DNA of 41,139 nt from Jannaschia seohaensis (GTDB taxonomy: Bacteria; Pseudomonadota; Alphaproteobacteria; Rhodobacterales; Rhodobacteraceae), in contig NZ_UETC01000021.1 of NCBI RefSeq assembly GCF_900116765.1, forward strand, positions 1 through 41,139, in the 5' to 3' direction. A program made the position numbers and the translations under genes. Below are positions 38,959-41,139 of this stretch, one piece after another. Position 1 is the first letter of the stretch. The number at the start of each line of letters is the position of its first letter. The notes beneath the pieces were generated by a model. The model did not search any database and was not told the DNA's origin. It worked only from the letters and a program-made list of their open reading frames with translations.

Positions 38959-40317
38959 TTAGCGGATCGAGTCCCAGCGGGTCTGGATCTTGGCGGCGAC
39001 CTCCTCGGCGCTCTCGCCGGTGACGTAGTCGATCATGCCGGTCCAGAACGCCGCCGTCCCGATCTCGCCGGGCATCAGGTCGGAGCCGTCGAACCGGAAG
39101 GTCGTCGCCTCCGTCAGGATGCGGCCCAGCGAGCGCTGGAGGTCCGAGGTGTAGATCTCGGTATTGGCGTCCTTGTGCGGGGTCAGGAACTGACCCTGGG
39201 CCATCATGATCTCATGCGCGATCGGCGTGCCCAGGAAGTCGATGAAGGCGCGCGCCGCCGGCGTGTCCGTCGTCATCGTGATCAGCCCGCCCGAGCCCAG
39301 GACGGGACGGCCCAGATCCTCGCTCTCGAAGGCGGGGAAGTAGAAGAAATCCACGTCCACCCCCGGCTCCTGGCCCTCGGGGAAGAAGAACGGGATGAAG
39401 GACGCCTGACGGTGCATGTAGCAGCCTGGCGGGATGTCGAAGAGCGCGTCGGGGCTGTCGCGGAAATCGGTCGCCGCCACCCCCTGCACGCCGCCCGCGA
39501 CAAAGGCGTCGTTGCGGGCGAAATGGCCGAACTCCTCGATGGCGCGGATGACGCGGGGGTCGTCGAAGGGCATCTCGTTGCGGACCCACTGGTCGTATTC
39601 CTCGGGGGTGACCGTGCGCAGCATCATGTCCTCGACCCAGTCGGTCGCGGGCCAGCCGGTCGCTGCGCCCGAGGCCAGGCCGATGCACCACGGCGTGCCG
39701 CCATCCTCGACGATCTGGTCGGTCAACGCCTTCAGCTCCTCCATGGTCTCGGGGATGTCGTAGCCCGCCTCGTCGAAGGCGGCCGGGACATACCAGACCA
39801 GCGATTTCACGTCGGTGCCGAAGAAGATGCCATAGATCTCCTCTTGCCCATCGGGGCCGGGGAAGGTGCCCAGATCCGCCCAACTGCTACCGGCGGCATA
39901 GGTCTCGGTCACGAAGTCGCGCAGCTCGGGTCCGAAGGGCTTGAGCGTTCCGCGCGCGGCCAGATCCCGCGCCAGCCCCGGCTGCGGGAAGTTCGCGATA
40001 TCGGGCAGGCCGCCCGCCTGGGCGTTGATGACGATGTCCTGCTCAAAGCTCTCGGAGCCGGAATAGCTGACCTCGGCGCCGGTCGCCTCGGTGAAGTAAG
40101 CATAGAGCGCCTGCAACCGCTTGCCGTCCTCGCCAGTCGAGGCGCCGGTGACGCTGAGGCTCTGGCCGGTCAGGTCGGTCTCAGCGGCGAAGGTCTCGTA
40201 GCTGCCCCAGGAAAAGGCGCCTTCGCCGATGGGGAACAGAAGCTCCTGCGCGCTCGCGCCCTGGGCGGCAAGCAGGGCCAGCGCGCCCGCCCCCTGGCGG
40301 AGTGTCGATCGTTTCAT
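38959..40317 (-). CDS. sugar ABC transporter substrate-binding protein (AglE-like)
   Basis: 452 residues. The signal peptide MKRSTLRQGAGALALLAAQGASA is followed by QE and the mature, acidic binding protein. It has the family-1 solute-binding fold: SGSESFEQDIVINAQAGGLPDIA, KSLVWYVPAAFDEAGYDIPETMEELKALTDQ, IGLASGAATGWPATDWVEDMML and FLGTPIAHEIM. Closest in layout to alpha-glucoside-binding AglE. No permease or ATPase genes follow; the next gene downstream is DUF2254. The upstream Met (40377) is in the promoter; ATG 40317 begins the signal peptide. Confidence 0.9.
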   Translation of the reverse strand: MKRSTLRQGAGALALLAAQGASAQELLFPIGEGAFSWGSYETFAAETDLTGQSLSVTGASTGEDGKRLQALYAYFTEATGAEVSYSGSESFEQDIVINAQAGGLPDIANFPQPGLARDLAARGTLKPFGPELRDFVTETYAAGSSWADLGTFPGPDGQEEIYGIFFGTDVKSLVWYVPAAFDEAGYDIPETMEELKALTDQIVEDGGTPWCIGLASGAATGWPATDWVEDMMLRTVTPEEYDQWVRNEMPFDDPRVIRAIEEFGHFARNDAFVAGGVQGVAATDFRDSPDALFDIPPGCYMHRQASFIPFFFPEGQEPGVDVDFFYFPAFESEDLGRPVLGSGGLITMTTDTPAARAFIDFLGTPIAHEIMMAQGQFLTPHKDANTEIYTSDLQRSLGRILTEATTFRFDGSDLMPGEIGTAAFWTGMIDYVTGESAEEVAAKIQTRWDSIR

Positions 40318-40412
40318 TTTATCCTCCCGGTCTCGAGGCCGCGTCGCTCCTCCGACCCCGTTCGGGCAGGCTGTCACGTTCCATGCAACAGGTCAAAAGC
40401 GGTGTCTGACAG

Positions 40413-40426
40413 GACAGGTTCCTGTC
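40413..40426. promoter_or_regulatory. candidate operator upstream of AglE-like gene
   Basis: GACAGG-TT-CCTGTC, perfect 14-base palindrome about 95 bases before the AglE-like start and just ahead of the tRNA-Ala promoter. Nearby bases (TGACAGGACAGG) repeat the left half. Regulator unknown. Confidence 0.4.
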
Positions 40427-40435
40427 GGGACATGC

Positions 40436-40464
40436 TTGACGGCGCCTCGGCGCCGGTGCATACG
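40436..40464 (+). promoter_or_regulatory. promoter of tRNA-Ala
   Basis: TTGACG (40436-40441), 17 bases containing the palindrome GCGCCTCGGCGCC, CATACG (40459-40464), then tRNA starting 11 bases later. Confidence 0.65.
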
Positions 40465-40474
40465 CCGCGCCGTT

Positions 40475-40550
<76 letters not shown>

Positions 40551-41107
40551 AATCTTCCTGTCGATTGTTCGTAAATGCCGGGACCGTAAGGTCGGGTTCG
40601 GGGTCTGAGCCTTTGCCAAAACCCCGGCGAGGGCGCGCCCGAAGGCCGGTTTGCGCGTGCTCCAGCGCAAACGATTCTGCCGGAGGCGCCTCGTTTCCAA
40701 GGCGACGAAGGATGCCGCAGGCGGGCCGGAGGATGTGTCCGGGCTTGCCAACGCCGCCGCCCCTCTCAGCCCGCGCCTTCTTTCATGTCGGGGCTGCGTC
40801 GTGACGCCCCGATTCTTTGCGTTCTTTCAAACGATAAGAGAGCTTTCCGCCTTGCAGGTGGCCCATCGGGTCCGCCCCCGCCTGGGCGGCCACTCCCCCG
40901 ACCGGATTGGCCCAGCCTGGAGGTCATAGCGCGACCCGCCGCCGCTCTGGCGAAGCGGGGGCTTCCCTCTGAGCGGGGGGCTTGTCGGCGCGGCGGGCGC
41001 GGCAGCGCGGCCCGTCTCGATAGAAATCCCCCTCTTTGTTCACGTGGTTTTAATGGGGATTGGGTGAGGGTTGGTTGGATTGCAGAATCCAGTCGCGAGG
41101 AAGGCCG
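40551..41107. other. 557 bases without recognised gene
   Basis: Frames on both strands are low-complexity Arg/Pro-rich and lack start signals. I checked by eye for signature strings of RNase P RNA, tmRNA, SRP RNA and 6S RNA and saw none. The last 80 bases (GTGGTTTTAATGG, then GGGTGAGGG) are AT-richer and could be the promoter of the gene starting at 41108. Confidence 0.45.
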
Positions 41108-41139
41108 ATGCCGAAGACCGTCCCTCTGCCGCGCCCTGA
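41108..41139 (+). CDS. start of a gene running off the window
   Basis: GAGGAAGG precedes ATG 41108 by three bases. Ten codons are visible: MPKTVPLPRP, then an incomplete codon GA. The distance from the site to the ATG is short. Too little to name; it could also be a chance frame. Confidence 0.35.
   Translation, partial: MPKTVPLPRP

Noticed and set aside
40551-41107. Structured RNA gene (RNase P, tmRNA, SRP, 6S)
   Set aside because: None of the signature strings I know is present; GC-rich hairpins alone are not evidence.

Overview
This window looks like chromosomal DNA of a high-GC alphaproteobacterium, most likely a member of the Rhodobacterales. The evidence is gene content and order: a cysG-DUF2849-cysI-cysH-DUF934-fpr sulfur cluster, an NfeD/SPFH pair, a glycine-riboswitch gcvTHP operon, an infC start region, and a 41-residue single-cysteine L36. 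Almost all of it is ordinary core metabolism. I did not find a convincing new defence, secretion or biosynthetic system.

Region 1 (1-6452) is accessory. Its base composition is visibly less GC-rich: the row at 4741 has 33 G/C of 60, against 47 of 60 at 31141. It holds the tail of an IS5-type transposase, a molybdopterin oxidoreductase without partner subunits, a small tyrosine recombinase interrupted by one in-frame TAG, a cupin gene divergent from a LysR regulator, a decayed 5' piece of another IS5-type transposase, and a chromosomal gene remnant cut exactly at that IS piece. The region stops at the 3' side of tRNA-Asn, which has its own promoter and a hairpin terminator.

Region 2 (6453-11431) has tRNA-Asn, an MBL-fold hydrolase and an EnvZ-like sensor kinase whose start codons overlap back to back, infC (possibly initiated at a non-AUG codon), a very acidic Ala/Glu/Thr-rich anchored protein and an RraA-like protein. 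Region 3 (11505-17517) is the assimilatory sulfate/sulfite cluster with an Lrp/AsnC regulator divergent from cysG. Region 4 (17884-20436) is a tightly overlapped moaA / Fe-S protein / sixA unit, rpmJ and tRNA-Val. Region 5 (20575-26602) has an N-formylglutamate amidohydrolase, two decaying genes (a GNAT with an internal TAG and a LysR with frameshifts), a tautomerase, a DinB polymerase, the SPFH-NfeD pair and two small membrane-anchored proteins. Region 6 (26627-32887) has metR divergent from metF, two hotdog thioesterases, a DsbA-like and a DsbD/ScsB-like protein, and a gamma-glutamylcyclotransferase-like gene. Region 7 (32906-37600) is the glycine cleavage operon under a tandem glycine riboswitch, with a REP-like inverted repeat inserted at the gcvP start. 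Region 8 (37627-41139) has a DUF2254 membrane protein, a lone AglE-like sugar-binding protein, tRNA-Ala(CGC), a long non-coding stretch and the first codons of a gene running off the window.

The genes cooperate in a few clear units. CysG makes siroheme for CysI, CysH makes sulfite, and the FNR is a plausible electron source because no cysJ is present. MetR probably controls metF. Glycine sensed by the riboswitch would switch on GcvT, GcvH and GcvP. DsbA and the DsbD-like protein form a periplasmic thiol pair. The most interesting loose ends are the two genes that are intact except for a single TAG, the repeat overlapping the gcvP initiation region, and the likely AUC start of infC.
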